A stretch of 64,000 bases of DNA, taken from NCBI GenBank assembly GCA_933207985.1, contig OW240913.1, positions 276,562,152 to 276,626,151 on the forward strand. The letters are read 5' to 3'. The DNA is from Pelobates cultripes. Taxonomy: Eukaryota > Chordata > Amphibia > Anura > Pelobatidae. The notes beneath the pieces were generated by a model. That model saw nothing but the letters and a program-made list of their open reading frames with translations, did no database searches and was not told the origin of the DNA. The first letter of the stretch is position 1. Every line of letters starts with the position of its first letter. Position numbers and translations under genes: made by a program. Of this stretch, positions 22,238 to 32,549 are shown piece after piece.

Positions 22238-22375
22238 AGCACCAGGTAACAGATTTATGAAGCAGTCATATGACCTGTGAGGAGGTAAGATATTGGACTG
22301 ACTCTTACTAAATACTTTCTTAACCTCCCGGTATTGTATGTGAACTTCGGGGGTTTGAGGTGTAGTAGTGGGTAA

Positions 22376-22750
22376 TTAAATGGTACCCACTATCTTGGTG
22401 AGGTGTAACTTCCCATTACAATCCTTTCCACATTCCAATATTTCCCCATTAGCCCAGTTGATATGAGGGTTGTGCTTACTAAGCCAAGGAAAGCCTAATA
22501 TGATAGGGCAAGAAGGAAATGCAATAACTTGGAATATTATATCTTCCTTATGTAAGGCACCAGTAGACATGTTAATGGGCAAGGTTTCACGGGTAATTAA
22601 GGGTTGAGAGAGTGGTCTCCCGTTAATAGCCTCAACGGCCAGAGGTGATATTCTCTCCTTGATAGGTATAGCATTCTTTTTAACAAAATGAACATCAATG
22701 ACATTTCCTGCTACACCATCAGGGCCTTGCATGAAAAGTTTTTTTGTCAA
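22376..22750 (-). pseudogene. Ty3/gypsy protease-linker region
   Basis: A 124-aa frame between gag and RT. The C-terminal phrase FPSCPIILGFPWLSKHNPHI is the ILGxxWL motif at the end of gypsy retropepsins. The D-S/T-G active site is not found in this frame and is presumably lost or frameshifted near 22750. Confidence 0.75.
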
Positions 22751-22837
22751 CTATGATTGTAATATCAAGGAGAAATCTATTTATGTTATTCCCAGAGGAC
22801 GTATCCTTTACACCTAAGACCTGTCCCCTTAAGGTTC

Positions 22838-23167
22838 TTAGGTGCGGTAGTTTTCCAGACCTATGGGACAAGTACTCCTCATATGACCTTTTTTACTACA
22901 GTATATGCATAGACCCTCTCTTCTCCTATGTTGTCTTTCTGCCTCAGCCAGTCTAGTGACCCCCAACTGCATAGGTTTGGGTTCGGACTGTATAGAGAGA
23001 TCAGGAACAACCAGTCTGGAGAAATGAGGTTCTAATGGCAAAGCCATACGTCTGGTTTTATTTCTGGTTCTAAATCTATTATTAATTAGCATATTAAACA
23101 TAATAAACTCATTGAGTTTTTTGGGTAGTTCTTTGGCAGCAATCTCATCCAACATAGTCTCAGACAA
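22838..23167 (-). pseudogene. Ty3/gypsy gag C-terminal fragment with zinc knuckle
   Basis: A 109-aa frame ending with a CCHC knuckle, CIYCSKKGHMRSTCP (C-x2-C-x4-H-x4-C), after the linker EPKPMQLGVTRLAEAER common in vertebrate gypsy gag. The capsid part is only partial upstream (23167-23280). Confidence 0.85.
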
Positions 23168-23292
23168 TCCTATCTTAAATGCTGAGATTAATCCACTGTT
23201 AGTCGAGTCTACCTCTATGGCCGTTTCGTAATGTCAGGATTACTAGTTGATCCAGCACGTAGAATTGTGTCACACAGATGACTAATAGGTAA

Positions 23293-23923
23293 TGTATTAC
23301 CGGGCCTTAGAATGGCCAGACTTAATGTACCAAAGAGTAGTCAGGAAACTTGCCGAGGTCAAGGGATACAGAAAGAGACACAACGATAAGGGAAAGCCAG
23401 AAGTCACGGATACCAGAATACAGGGAAATCAAAATCAAAGCCAAAGTAAAAAAACTGAAGAAACTTGAACCAGGAATGCATTCTCGGACAACCACTAGGG
23501 AAACCACGACAGGGCACTGAGCAGGATGAGAACTGGGCCTAAATACCCCTCATCTGGATCTGATAGGCTGTAATCGGCCTTTGACCCCAAAGGCAGTTAC
23601 CAGGTTTCCATTTGCATAATTGCTGCTCAGCACAAACCCTCCTGTGGATTTGATTGCTGCTTGGCACAACTTTTCCTGTCAGGACAGTAATGTTGCAAGG
23701 CACAACTTTTCCTGTCAAAACAGTAAATGTCATTAATTACATTTTTATATGTGGATGAATACGTGACATCTGCTTCCTCTCGCTGCGCAGACTGTCTGCT
23801 GATGCTGGGAGCTGGAATATGACGCACGTGAGGGAGCAGAGCAGAGAGAACATAGCTCCCTCGCCGCGTGTGACAGGAGACAGCCGCCTGCCGGGGGGTC
23901 CATCAGATGGCCCCACCATGACA
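23293..23923 (-). repeat. LTR of the antisense gypsy element
   Basis: It begins TGTATTACCGGGCC at the gag-proximal side and probably ends ACCATGACA at 23923, giving TG...CA ends (631 bp). The gag frame starts on its left side, as expected for the 5' LTR of a minus-strand element. Related edges occur at 7520 and 19482. Confidence 0.6.
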
Positions 23924-23946
23924 GGGGGAACTCAGGGCATTTAGGG

Positions 23947-24300
23947 GTGGCATTCTTTTGCCGCCCCCTGGTTAGTGCCTGCAGGGGGAACGACATTCCT
24001 GCTGTGAAAAAAGTGCAGGAACGCTGTTCCCACGCATTCCTCCAGGACTCGAGCCCTGCTTACAGAGCTTTTGGGCAGTTGGTATGCCAAGAGATCAGCA
24101 ATTACTATAAGACGAAACCTCCTGCCTACTCCCGGTTTCTCCTTACCAAAATGGGGTATGCATTTGGCTACATTTTAGGATGTACGTTTTGTGATGTTAA
24201 AACACAACCCCCTGACTTCGCCAGCATGCCCACAAATGACAGGGACCAACCAAGCGAGCAGAAGAGAGGAAGGGGGCGTGGTCATGTCCCAAAATATTAA
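23947..24300 (+). other. Unassigned 117-codon open frame
   Basis: ATG to stop, with a Lys/Arg/Gly-rich end (KRGRGRGH). No domain was recognised. It lies next to the gypsy LTR and has no promoter or splice context that supports a host gene. It could be part of an unrecognised transposon or chance. Confidence 0.2.
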
Positions 24301-26113
24301 TCCTGTCGGTATCACTTACACCAGGTAGTATACTCCCCCCCCATACCTTCTGACCTATAAGATAGCCATGGGGTGGTCCTGCACCCCCTTGGGGACTGCG
24401 GACCTATCAGAGACGCTTGGGATGGCTTCCTCCTAATGTCAAACCCACGATCTTGAAAGAATATAGAAAAGGGAACGTGCAAATGAGCAATCAATAGGCG
24501 GAACACAGTGTAGGACCTCCCACGTTGAACACCTGATGGCCCTGTCCCATCAGCAATAAGTATTTAAATGGACTGACAATGCGTGTTGAGCTTTTCCTTT
24601 TTCTTCTATCACCACACTTGGTAGCACTTTTTTTAGTTTTGTTACCACTACATTTTTTTGTTTCATTAGGTCTTTCTTTTTTATAACTGTTGCAGGGAGA
24701 GTTGGTTTAGGTAGACACTAGTGGCTAGACCACGGTGTCGAGGTAACCTTTAGGGAGAGTTGATTTTTTTGAGGGATCCTTTTGAGGTTTTGAATGATGT
24801 CCAGACAAGTTTTTTGACTATTGGTTCCCTGTGGACCTCATGGTTTCTCTCTCCCCTACCTCGCTCATACTGCCTCTCAATATGTTGGTTACTAGGGGTA
24901 TTGGAGCTTTTGTACTAATAAGTGCTCCAGTCTATGGATCCCCAAGTATCATTTAGTATATCTCCCTCTCTTTAGTTATACCTTCTCTGCTTACATATCC
25001 CTTTATTCTTAGATTAATTCAAGGTAAATTAAATCTCTTTTATACTAGTGGAGCTCCTTTGCTGATAGTCTCCCTGTGTGGGATACAATATATTGCTTTC
25101 TCTCAGTCTTTGCACATTTGAAGGGTTACCTCCTTATTCTTGGAGATCTTCATTAAGTGGTTATAGAGGTGCAGCTCACAAGCCCCTGACTGGCGTCCGG
25201 GCTCCTGACCTGCATGCTGCTCATTCTATTTATTTTATTATTTACATTTTAATATAAAATGCATTGTATTTGTGGATAATTATAAATAATTGCAATAAAA
25301 AGAATGTTTAAAAAAGTAAGAGTAATCGAGTGTCATAAGTACAACATTTAAAGAATAGAAAATACCAGAGAGAAAATATGAAAAATATAATCATTGGGAA
25401 CCTTCTACAGTCTTACATGGTTATTGCCATATATTTATAAATTTAGTCTTATGTTGATCTTTACGTGTATTCTCATTTGTATTCAAATTATCCACAATAA
25501 AATGTATTTATTAGTTTTTCATGAGAAATATGCTAAGGTTTTATTTATCGTACAATAAAAATGTATTTTCCTATTTTTGTCAACCAAACTTAGCAAATAT
25601 ACACAGAAGCATATTTTTTGAACTATGTTTCCACAGTGATTGACTTAATAATGTTTGTCATATATTGTTGATGTCTGCATAAATTACTATCATTATTTAT
25701 TATGACAAATGCCTGTCAGCATGTGTTTCATATGTGATTTTATTCGGACATCTTAAAAGCTGACTGACTGCAGTTTGATGTTTTATTTGATTTGTCAAAC
25801 CTGTATTTCACATCTGGGGATTATGCTGAAGAAACAGCTGCAAAGGTTTTGTTTAATTACACCCAAGTGCCTCTTCTAGGTATGTTTCTAGGTCAATATA
25901 TCTTCTCTATCTAATGTAAATGATACAAGATGTGTTATACTTCATATACTATAGAGATGTCCTTGTTTTATTTCAGACAGACCGTGCATAGACAATGTGA
26001 GGATAACTGATAAATTACAAGAAGACCATAAAAACACACATGATGTCACTTGTCATACATGAGGTGAGACCTTATCATTGAAAATAATGCCATCCTAATC
26101 AATTAATGTATAC
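24301..26113. other. Intergenic, no feature recognised
   Basis: AT-rich from about 25200 on. No coding frame with recognisable content, no TIR pair and no tandem array were seen. Confidence 0.5.
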
Positions 26114-26118
26114 ATAAC

Positions 26119-26465
26119 TGTAACAAAGTGGTTGTGCATGAGTCCAGCCCAGGTTTCCCATAGAGTTCTGGCTCACTGCCTAACGAGGTCATTAGCCTCA
26201 CCTGTAGGGGCTGTGAGCAGCTATATAACTGCAGTTAAAGCAGGGTGAAGTGAGGGAAGTGTTTTGGAGGAGAAAGAAGGTGTTTTTGTGGAGAAAGAAG
26301 ATTTGCTGTTCATTGTATCCTGTTACTTCACAACAACAGAAAATAAACAGGCCAGAGGCCCTTTTGAAACTGGACTTTGTCTTGACCTGGTTTTCTTACC
26401 CTAGAGGGCTGTGCGGTTGCCAAAAGATCCTGGACAAACACACACAGGAAAGTAAGTTTGTCACA
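26119..26465 (+). repeat. Gmr1-type 5' LTR
   Basis: TGTAACA to GTCACA. It holds a TATA box (TATATAA near 26223) and AATAAA at 26342-26347. The LTR is followed directly by tatggtggagaatgcggg, which takes the position of a primer-binding site. Confidence 0.95.
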
Positions 26466-26540
26466 TATGGTGGAGAATGCGGGCACTGCACTAAAGAAGC
26501 CTGTGGGTATTAACTGGAAGCCAAACAAGCCTGTAGAAAT

Positions 26541-27819
26541 ATGGAGGAAGTTGTGAAAGTCTTGTTGCAAACTACAGCTGCACAGCAAAAGGCTACAGCC
26601 ATACAGCAGGAGGCTACAGCCGCACAACAGGAAAATATTACAGCCCTACAGCAACTGGTAATTACGCAAAAGGCCAACACAGATGCTTTGATCCAGCAGA
26701 TTATGGCAGCCCAAGCTGAGGCAAACCGCCTGCTCAGAGAGGAGCAACATCAGGCCACCAGTATGATACAGAAGGAGATACAGGCTTTGACCAAGGGACT
26801 GACCAGAGTCTCGGATGGGACGCAGTCCGAGGTTAAAATGATCAGAGCCAGCCGTTACCTGCAGAAGATGACACCTACAGATGATGCCGGTGAGTGAGTG
26901 GGCAAGCATACTGGCACCTTTTCTTATTGGAGAACCCCAGAAGGCTTTCTATGACCTGGAACCAGCACAGGCAGGGGTCTACTCCAAACTGAAGGCTGAG
27001 ATCCTTGCACGACTTGGTGTGACTAGGGCAGTTCGTGCCCAAAGATTTCATGCCTGGTCTTTCAACCAAGAGAAACCTATCCGCTCCCAGATGTTTGACC
27101 TGATACATCTTGCTAGAAAGTGGTTACAACCAGAAATAAATACGGCAAGCCATATCATGGAACTTCTTGTGATGGACAGATTCCTGCGGGGCTTGTCTGC
27201 TTCACTGCGTCGATGGGTCAGTCAGAGCGATCCACAAACAGCTGATGAGTTAAAGGACCACTCTAGGCACCCAGACCACTTCAGCTTAATGAAGTGGTCT
27301 GGGTGCCAGGTCCTTCTAGGGTTAACCCATTTTTTCATAATTATAGCAGTTTCAGAGAAACTGCTATAATTATGAATGGGTTAAGCCTTCCCCCTAATTC
27401 TCTAGTGGCTGTCTCATTGACAGCCACTAGAGGCGCTTGCGTGCTTCTCACTGTGATTTTCACAGTGAGAGCACGCCAGCGCCCATAGGAAAGCATTGTA
27501 AATGCTTTCCTATGTGACCGGCTGAATGCGCGCGCAGCTCTTGCCGCGCGTGCGCATTCAGCCGACGGGGAGGAGAAGAGGAGGATCGGAGGAGGAGAGC
27601 TCCCCGCCCAGCGCTGGAAAAAGGTAAGTTTTAACCCCTTTCCTCCTTCCAGAGCCGGGCGGGAGGGGGTCCCTGAGGGTGGGGGCACCCTCAGGGCACT
27701 ATAGTGCCAGGAAAACGAGTATGTTTTCCTGGCACTATAGTGGTCCTTTAATTGGTTTGGTGGAAAGATATGTTGCTGCAGATGACAGATATGTTGCTGC
27801 AGCTCAACAACACAAAGGC
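26541..27819 (+). pseudogene. Gmr1 gag: coiled coil and SCAN-like capsid, split by a MITE
   Basis: The first frame (26541-26897) has Gln/Ala-rich heptad-like repeats (TAAQQKATAIQQEATAAQQ), probably a coiled coil. A deletion then shifts the frame. The next (26881 on) reads [20 protein letters not shown] and the capsid C-terminal phrase [20 protein letters not shown], then [20 protein letters not shown]. This closely follows the SCAN-domain pattern (RWLRPE...QILELLVLEQFL...L), and SCAN domains are known to derive from Gmr1-like gag. At 27250 a MITE interrupts the frame, which resumes after it with GLVERYVAADDRYVAA. The protein would form virus-like particles; here it is broken. Confidence 0.9.
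27250..27751. mobile_element. T2/Kolobok-like MITE inserted in gag
   Basis: It has TTAA at both ends (27250-27253, 27748-27751), with ends TTAAAGGACCACT and AGTGGTCCTTTAA. The arms contain long inner hairpins: ggcacccagaccacttcagc against gaagtggtctgggtgcc, cagtttctctgaaactg-type at 27345-27370, cataggaaagcattgtaaatgctttcctatg near 27484-27514, and ggcactatagtgccaggaaa near the right end. It is the same subfamily as 66-2191, in opposite orientation. Confidence 0.9.
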
Positions 27820-28735
27820 TAAGCAGAGAGTTAAGACTCCAGCTGCTGAAAGACCTGGTAAGAATTTTCAAGGTTTCAGAGATACCGAGGAACAAGAGAC
27901 ATATTCTCAGAGACCCCATATGCTCTTGCCTAGAAATGTTAATCCTGGAAAAGGGTCTAGGTGGGGGACAGTTGACGATATTAAATGCTTCCGGTGTAAT
28001 GAACCTGGACATAAAGCTAGAGACTGTCCCTTGATTGATGAACCTATGCAATGCAAAATGATTAATCAGGATGTACAATTGTCTTGTTTGCTGAATTGTA
28101 TGGAATCTGCTGTTGCCAACTGTTGTCACAATCCACAGATATGTTTCATAAGGGTGAATGGGAAAGAGGTTAGAGCTCTATTAGACTCCGGAAGTATGGC
28201 AACATTGATAGCAAAATGCCTTGTACCTGAAGCCGATGTTGATGCATTGCAGAAAATTGGTATAATTTGTGTTCATGGTGACAAACGTGAATATCCTACA
28301 GTTTTGCTAAAATTTGAAAGCCTTTTTGGTACTGTGAATCATAGAGTGGGGGTAGTGGACAAATTGGCTTATGATGTGGTGTTGGGAAGGGATTTCCCCC
28401 AATTTTTAGACTTGTGGGGGTCTCCAGGAAAAGTAGCTCATGATTGTATAGCAAATGATGATGATTCTGGAAATGTGTTCCCTTTTTCTGACATAGAATG
28501 GGAAGGACTAGGCATAAGACCAGAGAAGGCTGAAGCCTCAAGTCACAGGCCAGCTTTAGTAGGAGATTACCAGGGCCACGATAGTCAGGAGTCCGATAAC
28601 GATCAGGATCAAGGCATTAACTTCCCTGAATTAGAAGTCAGTCCTGTTAACTTCAGGAAAGCGCAATGGGAAGACCCCACTCTTGCAGAGGCCCGTAAAA
28701 ATATCCAGTTTCAACTGATGATCCAGTACAACTAG
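27820..28735 (+). CDS. Gmr1 nucleocapsid and retropepsin
   Basis: Part of the open frame 27752-28735. The zinc knuckle CFRCNEPGHKARDCP (C-x2-C-x4-H-x4-C, near 27989) is followed by retropepsin: substrate-cleft residues VRALLDSGSMATLI (active-site DSG near 28186) and the flap-distal motif YDVVLGRDFP near 28371. A long linker to integrase follows. Near 28705 the frame slips: the original frame continues as STDDPVQLDRAPSFP, one base over, into the integrase ORF. Role: genome packaging and polyprotein cleavage. Confidence 0.92.
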
Positions 28736-28776
28736 ATAGAGCCCCTTCTTTTCCTTACTTTGAGGTACAGAATGAT

Positions 28777-30807
28777 TTGATATATAGAGTAGAGAAAAAG
28801 GGGATGGATGTTGTAAAACAACTACTTGTTCCTAAGCCTTTCAGACATACAGTCCTAAATCTTGCACACAGCCATATACTGGGGGGACATTTAGGCATAG
28901 AAAAGACAAAAGAAAGAGTCTTACAGAGGTTTTATTGGCCTGGGGTATTTGCTTCAGTTGCGAATTATTGTTCTTCTTGTCCTGAATGCCAACACACCGC
29001 CCCTTTTAAGGCATACCGCAGTCCTCTGGTACCATTGCCTATAATAGAAATACCTTTTGAAAGGATTGCAATGGACTTGGTAGGTCCTCTGGTAAAGTCT
29101 GCAAGGGGGCATCAGTATATATTGGTGATCCTGGATTATGCTACCAAGTACCCGGAAGCAGTACCCCTACGTAACACGTCTGCAAAGACAATAGCGAGAG
29201 AACTCATGCTCATGTTTAGCCGGGTGGGCATACCAAAAGAAATTTTGACAGATCAGGGTACACCATTTATGTCTAAAGTTACAAAGGAGTTATGCAAACT
29301 ACTTCAAATTAAACATCTTAGGACCTCTGTTTACCATCCCCAGACAGACGGACTGGTAGAACGGTTTAACAAGACCTTAAAAAGTATGTTACGGAAAGTA
29401 ATTGACAAAGATGGTAAGAATTGGGACTGCTTACTACCCTATCTAATGTTCTCCATAAGGGAGGTGCCACAAGCTTCTACGGGGTTCTCTCCTTTTGAGC
29501 TTCTATATGCCCATCATCCCAGAGGTCTGCTAGATATAGCAAAAGAAACCTGGGAACAGGAGTCCAATCCGTACCGTAGTGTAATTGAGCACATAGCTCA
29601 AATGCAAGATAGGATGGCGGCTGTCATGCCAATAGTTAAAGAACATATGCAGAAAGCCCAAGAGGCCCAGAAAAACAGTTATAATAAAAATGCCAGACTG
29701 AGAGTTTTTCACCCAGGAGACAGGGTGCTTGTTTTGGTCCCTACAGTAGAAAATAAATTTCTAGCATCTTGGCATGGCCCATATGAGGTTATTGAACAGG
29801 TTGGGGAAGTTAATTATAAAGTGAGACAACCCAATAGGAGAAAACCCGAACAAATATATCATATAAATTTACTAAAACCCTGGAAGGACAGAGAGGTCTT
29901 AACTACTTCAATTATCACTAATAAGACTGGTAGTGAACTTGAAGTAAATATACCAGACACCCTGTCCCCACACCAGAAACAGGAAGTAAGGGACTTTATT
30001 GGTAGAAACCGGGATGTATTTTCTGTAGTTCCTGGCAGGACTAACGTTATCAAGCATGATATCGTTACAGAACCAGGGGTGAAGATAAGTCTTAAACCGT
30101 ACAGAATCCCAGAAGCACAGAAAGAGGCGGTAGCTGCAGAAATTAAGAAAATGTTAGCTCTTGATATTATTGAGGAATCACAAAGTGAGTGGAACAGCCC
30201 TATAGTACTGGTGCTAAAACCTGATGGTTCATTAAGATTTTGTAATGATTTTCGTAAATTAAATAGTGTGTCAAAGTTTGATGCTTATCCAATGCCAAGG
30301 GTTGATGAACTGATAGAGAGACTGGGTAAGGCTCGGTACCTGACTACTTTAGACCTGACGAAGGGTTATTGGCAAGTACCTCTTACAGACAGAACAAAAG
30401 AAAAGACAGCTTTTTCGACATCAGGGGGATTATTCCAATACAAGGTGCTACCATTTGGGTTACATGGGGCCCCTGCCACTTTTCAAAGACTGATTGATAG
30501 GATTTTGAAGCCTCACAGCCGCTATGCAGCCGCATACTTAGATGACATAGTCATTCACAGTCCTGACTGGGCTTCACATCTTCCCAAAGTGCAGGCAGTA
30601 CTGGACTCTATCCGCCTAGCTGGTTTAACTGCTAACCCATCTAAGTGTACTATAGGTTTGGAAGAGGCAAAATATCTGGGTTATTCGATTGGGAGAGGAC
30701 TAGTTAAGCCCCAAACAGCAAAAGTGGAGGCCATACAAAATTGGCCATGCCCCCTCACTAAAAAGCAAGTTAGGACTTTTTTAGGACTTATTGGGTATTA
30801 CAGGTGA
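28777..30807 (+). CDS. Gmr1 integrase-reverse transcriptase
   Basis: A 676-aa open frame. Integrase comes first: the HHCC zinc finger (HSHILGGHLG, then CSSCPEC, residues about 31-71), the DDE core with Asp100 (AMDLVGPL), Asp159 (LTDQGTPF) and Glu195 (GLVERFNK), then a C-terminal SH3-like part (FHPGDRVLVLVPT, KFLASWHGPYEV). RT follows from about residue 440: LKPDGSLRFCNDFRKLN, TLDLTKGYWQVPL (motif A), LPFGLHGAPATFQR (motif B), YLDDIVIHS (motif C, about residue 588) and FLGLIGYYR. The TGA at 30805-30807 replaces the Arg expected in YYRRF, so it is likely a CGA-to-TGA change. Start ATG is arbitrary because the protein is made as a polyprotein. Confidence 0.95.
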   Translation: MIYRVEKKGMDVVKQLLVPKPFRHTVLNLAHSHILGGHLGIEKTKERVLQRFYWPGVFASVANYCSSCPECQHTAPFKAYRSPLVPLPIIEIPFERIAMDLVGPLVKSARGHQYILVILDYATKYPEAVPLRNTSAKTIARELMLMFSRVGIPKEILTDQGTPFMSKVTKELCKLLQIKHLRTSVYHPQTDGLVERFNKTLKSMLRKVIDKDGKNWDCLLPYLMFSIREVPQASTGFSPFELLYAHHPRGLLDIAKETWEQESNPYRSVIEHIAQMQDRMAAVMPIVKEHMQKAQEAQKNSYNKNARLRVFHPGDRVLVLVPTVENKFLASWHGPYEVIEQVGEVNYKVRQPNRRKPEQIYHINLLKPWKDREVLTTSIITNKTGSELEVNIPDTLSPHQKQEVRDFIGRNRDVFSVVPGRTNVIKHDIVTEPGVKISLKPYRIPEAQKEAVAAEIKKMLALDIIEESQSEWNSPIVLVLKPDGSLRFCNDFRKLNSVSKFDAYPMPRVDELIERLGKARYLTTLDLTKGYWQVPLTDRTKEKTAFSTSGGLFQYKVLPFGLHGAPATFQRLIDRILKPHSRYAAAYLDDIVIHSPDWASHLPKVQAVLDSIRLAGLTANPSKCTIGLEEAKYLGYSIGRGLVKPQTAKVEAIQNWPCPLTKKQVRTFLGLIGYYR

Positions 30808-31431
30808 TTTATTCCTAGTTTTGCTACATTAGCAGCTCCTTTAATGGATCTCACAAAAGGTAAAGCCCCACTAGTGGTTAAGTGGTCAGTAGAGGCAGAA
30901 AAATCGTTTGTAACTTTGAAAGAGGCTTTGTGCACCCAACCGGTTCTGGTAACGCCGGATTTCACTAAAGAGTTTATTGTCCAAACCGATGCATCAGAGC
31001 TTGGGTTAGGGGCAGTTCTGTCTCAGGAAATTCAGGGTGAAGAACACCCAGTGTTTTATTTAAGTAGGAAGCTGACTCCCGCTGAGAAAAATTATTCTAT
31101 AGTGGAAAAGGAATGCCTTGCCATAAAATGGGCCTTAGACTCAATGAAATATTATCTGCTGGGTAGAAAATTTAGGTTGGTCACAGACCATGCCCCCTTA
31201 ACCTGGATGAGTCAAAACAAAGATAATAATGCCAGGGTGACAAGGTGGTTCCTCAGTTTACAACCATTTCATTTTACAGTTGAACATAGGCCGGGGTCTA
31301 AACATGGAAATGCTGACAGTTTGTCGCGAGAAAATTTGTTTTCTGTGGTCGCTCACCCCACTAGGTCTGAGCTGGGGGGGAGGATATGTAACAGAGTGGT
31401 TGTGCATGAGTCCAGTCCAGGTTTCCCATAG
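30808..31431 (+). CDS. Gmr1 RNase H, continuation past the stop
   Basis: Same frame as the RT, from FIPSFATLAAPLMDLTKGK onward. RNase H catalytic residues are in place: Asp in FIVQTDASELGLGAVLSQE, Glu in VEKECLAIKWALD and Asp in LVTDHAPLTWM, then HRPGSKHGNADSLSR at the end. The frame runs over the polypurine tract (ggggggaggata, 31375-31386) into the 3' LTR and stops at 31429-31431. Only the single TGA separates it from the RT. Confidence 0.93.
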   Translation, partial: FIPSFATLAAPLMDLTKGKAPLVVKWSVEAEKSFVTLKEALCTQPVLVTPDFTKEFIVQTDASELGLGAVLSQEIQGEEHPVFYLSRKLTPAEKNYSIVEKECLAIKWALDSMKYYLLGRKFRLVTDHAPLTWMSQNKDNNARVTRWFLSLQPFHFTVEHRPGSKHGNADSLSRENLFSVVAHPTRSELGGRICNRVVVHESSPGFP

Positions 31432-31733
31432 AGTTCTGGCTCACTGCCTAACGAGGTCATTAGCCTCACCTGTAGGGGCTGTGAGCAGCTATATAACTGC
31501 AGTTAAAGCAGGGTGAAGTGAGGGAAGTGTTTTGGAGGAGTAAGAAGGTGTTTTTGTGGAGAAAGAAGATTTTCTGTTCATTGTATCCTTTTACTTCACA
31601 ACAACAGAAAATAAACAGGCCAGAGGCCCTTTTGAAACTGGACTTTGTCTTGACCTGGTTTTCTTACCCTAGAGGGCTGTGTGGTTGCCAAAAGATCCTG
31701 GACAAACACACACAGGAAAGTAAGTTTGTCACA
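31387..31733 (+). repeat. Gmr1-type 3' LTR
   Basis: Same length as the 5' LTR, with 6 substitutions seen by eye. It is preceded by a G-rich polypurine tract and followed by ATAAC. Confidence 0.95.
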
Positions 31734-31738
31734 ATAAC

Positions 31739-32076
31739 ATTGTTTTAGATTGCAGTATATGCTTGAAAAGTTGTTGTAACAGAGAAAATACTATATGTAA
31801 AAAAAAAAAAATTGTAGCTTGTAGATAGATGCTCTGAGGATAAACTGGAGCCTTCGCAAAAAAGTTGTAACATATATGTTATAATAGTCATACTTTTTCT
31901 GGCAGAGATAATCACAAACATTTAGTGAACTGAAATCGGAACAGCAAAATTCAGACAAACATAGCTGATTTGGAGGTTAACCCCAGAATGTAGAAAAATA
32001 AGTTATCAGCTCCTTAGCCCAACACCCCACCTCCCTTCTGCAAGTCAGATGAAATACATTTTATTTTTGGATATAC
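31739..32076. other. Intergenic, no feature recognised
   Basis: Plain AT-rich sequence with a short A run at 31800-31812. Confidence 0.5.
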
Positions 32077-32549
32077 TTTACAAATAGAGTTGAGCGAACC
32101 CGAACTGTAACGTTTGGGTTCGTAACGAACATTACAGGTTTTGGACCCCGGACCCGAACACGGACATATCAGTGTATGTTCGGTTTGGAGTTCGGTGTTC
32201 GTCGATTTAATGGCACGTTTTGAAAGGCTGCAGTGCAGCTAATTAACAAGCATTTGACTCGTGTGCCCTTAGAAGCCATCACAGCCATGCCTACTAATGG
32301 CATGGCTGTGATTGGCCAGTGTAGCGTGTGACCCAGCCTCTATATAACCTGAAGTCACGTAGCGCCGCACATCACATGAGCTCTTATTAGTGTAGGGAGA
32401 AGATGCTGCAGCTGTGAGGGACAGATTAGGAAAGAATTCTGGTGTTGAATCTGCAAACTACAGCGATTATTTTTGTGGGTGCTATACTACATTTTTGTAC
32501 CATGCCCTGAGCCCAGTGCCACAGAGAGTGCAGTGCACTTGCAACTGCA

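Larger units (their letters stand above)
19482..23923 (-). mobile_element. Antisense Ty3/gypsy (chromodomain type) wreck with internal insertions
   Basis: On the minus strand, from high to low coordinate: LTR 23923-23293, gag with zinc knuckle, retropepsin region, RT, a second RT fragment, then a chromodomain end of integrase (about 20254-20090) and an LTR edge (19482 onward). An L1 fragment (19565-20083) and a Penelope terminal fragment (20440-20985) lie inside. The duplicated RT means either two related elements or a rearrangement. No matching target duplication was found around the outer LTR edges. Confidence 0.7.
26114..31738 (+). mobile_element. Gmr1-type Ty3 LTR retrotransposon, nearly complete
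   Basis: Two 347-bp LTRs (26119-26465 and 31387-31733) are flanked by the target duplication ATAAC (26114-26118 and 31734-31738). The interior encodes gag, zinc knuckle and protease, then integrase ahead of RT and RNase H. This Copia-like order within a Ty3 lineage is the hallmark of Gmr1-like elements of deuterostomes. Defects: a deletion and MITE insertion in gag, a frameshift near 28705 and one stop at 30805. By eye the LTRs differ at 6 of 347 positions, so insertion is fairly recent. Confidence 0.95.

Noticed and set aside
19482..23923. Target duplication for the antisense gypsy element
   Set aside because: The 5-mers outside the two LTR edges (aaagg and ggggg) do not match convincingly.
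23947..24300. Basic C-terminal ORF as a small host gene
   Set aside because: No recognisable domain, and it adjoins an LTR; kept only as an unassigned open frame.
26881..28735. A host SCAN/zinc-knuckle gene
   Set aside because: The region lies between two LTRs with a matching target duplication and is followed by protease, integrase and RT, so it is retrotransposon gag.
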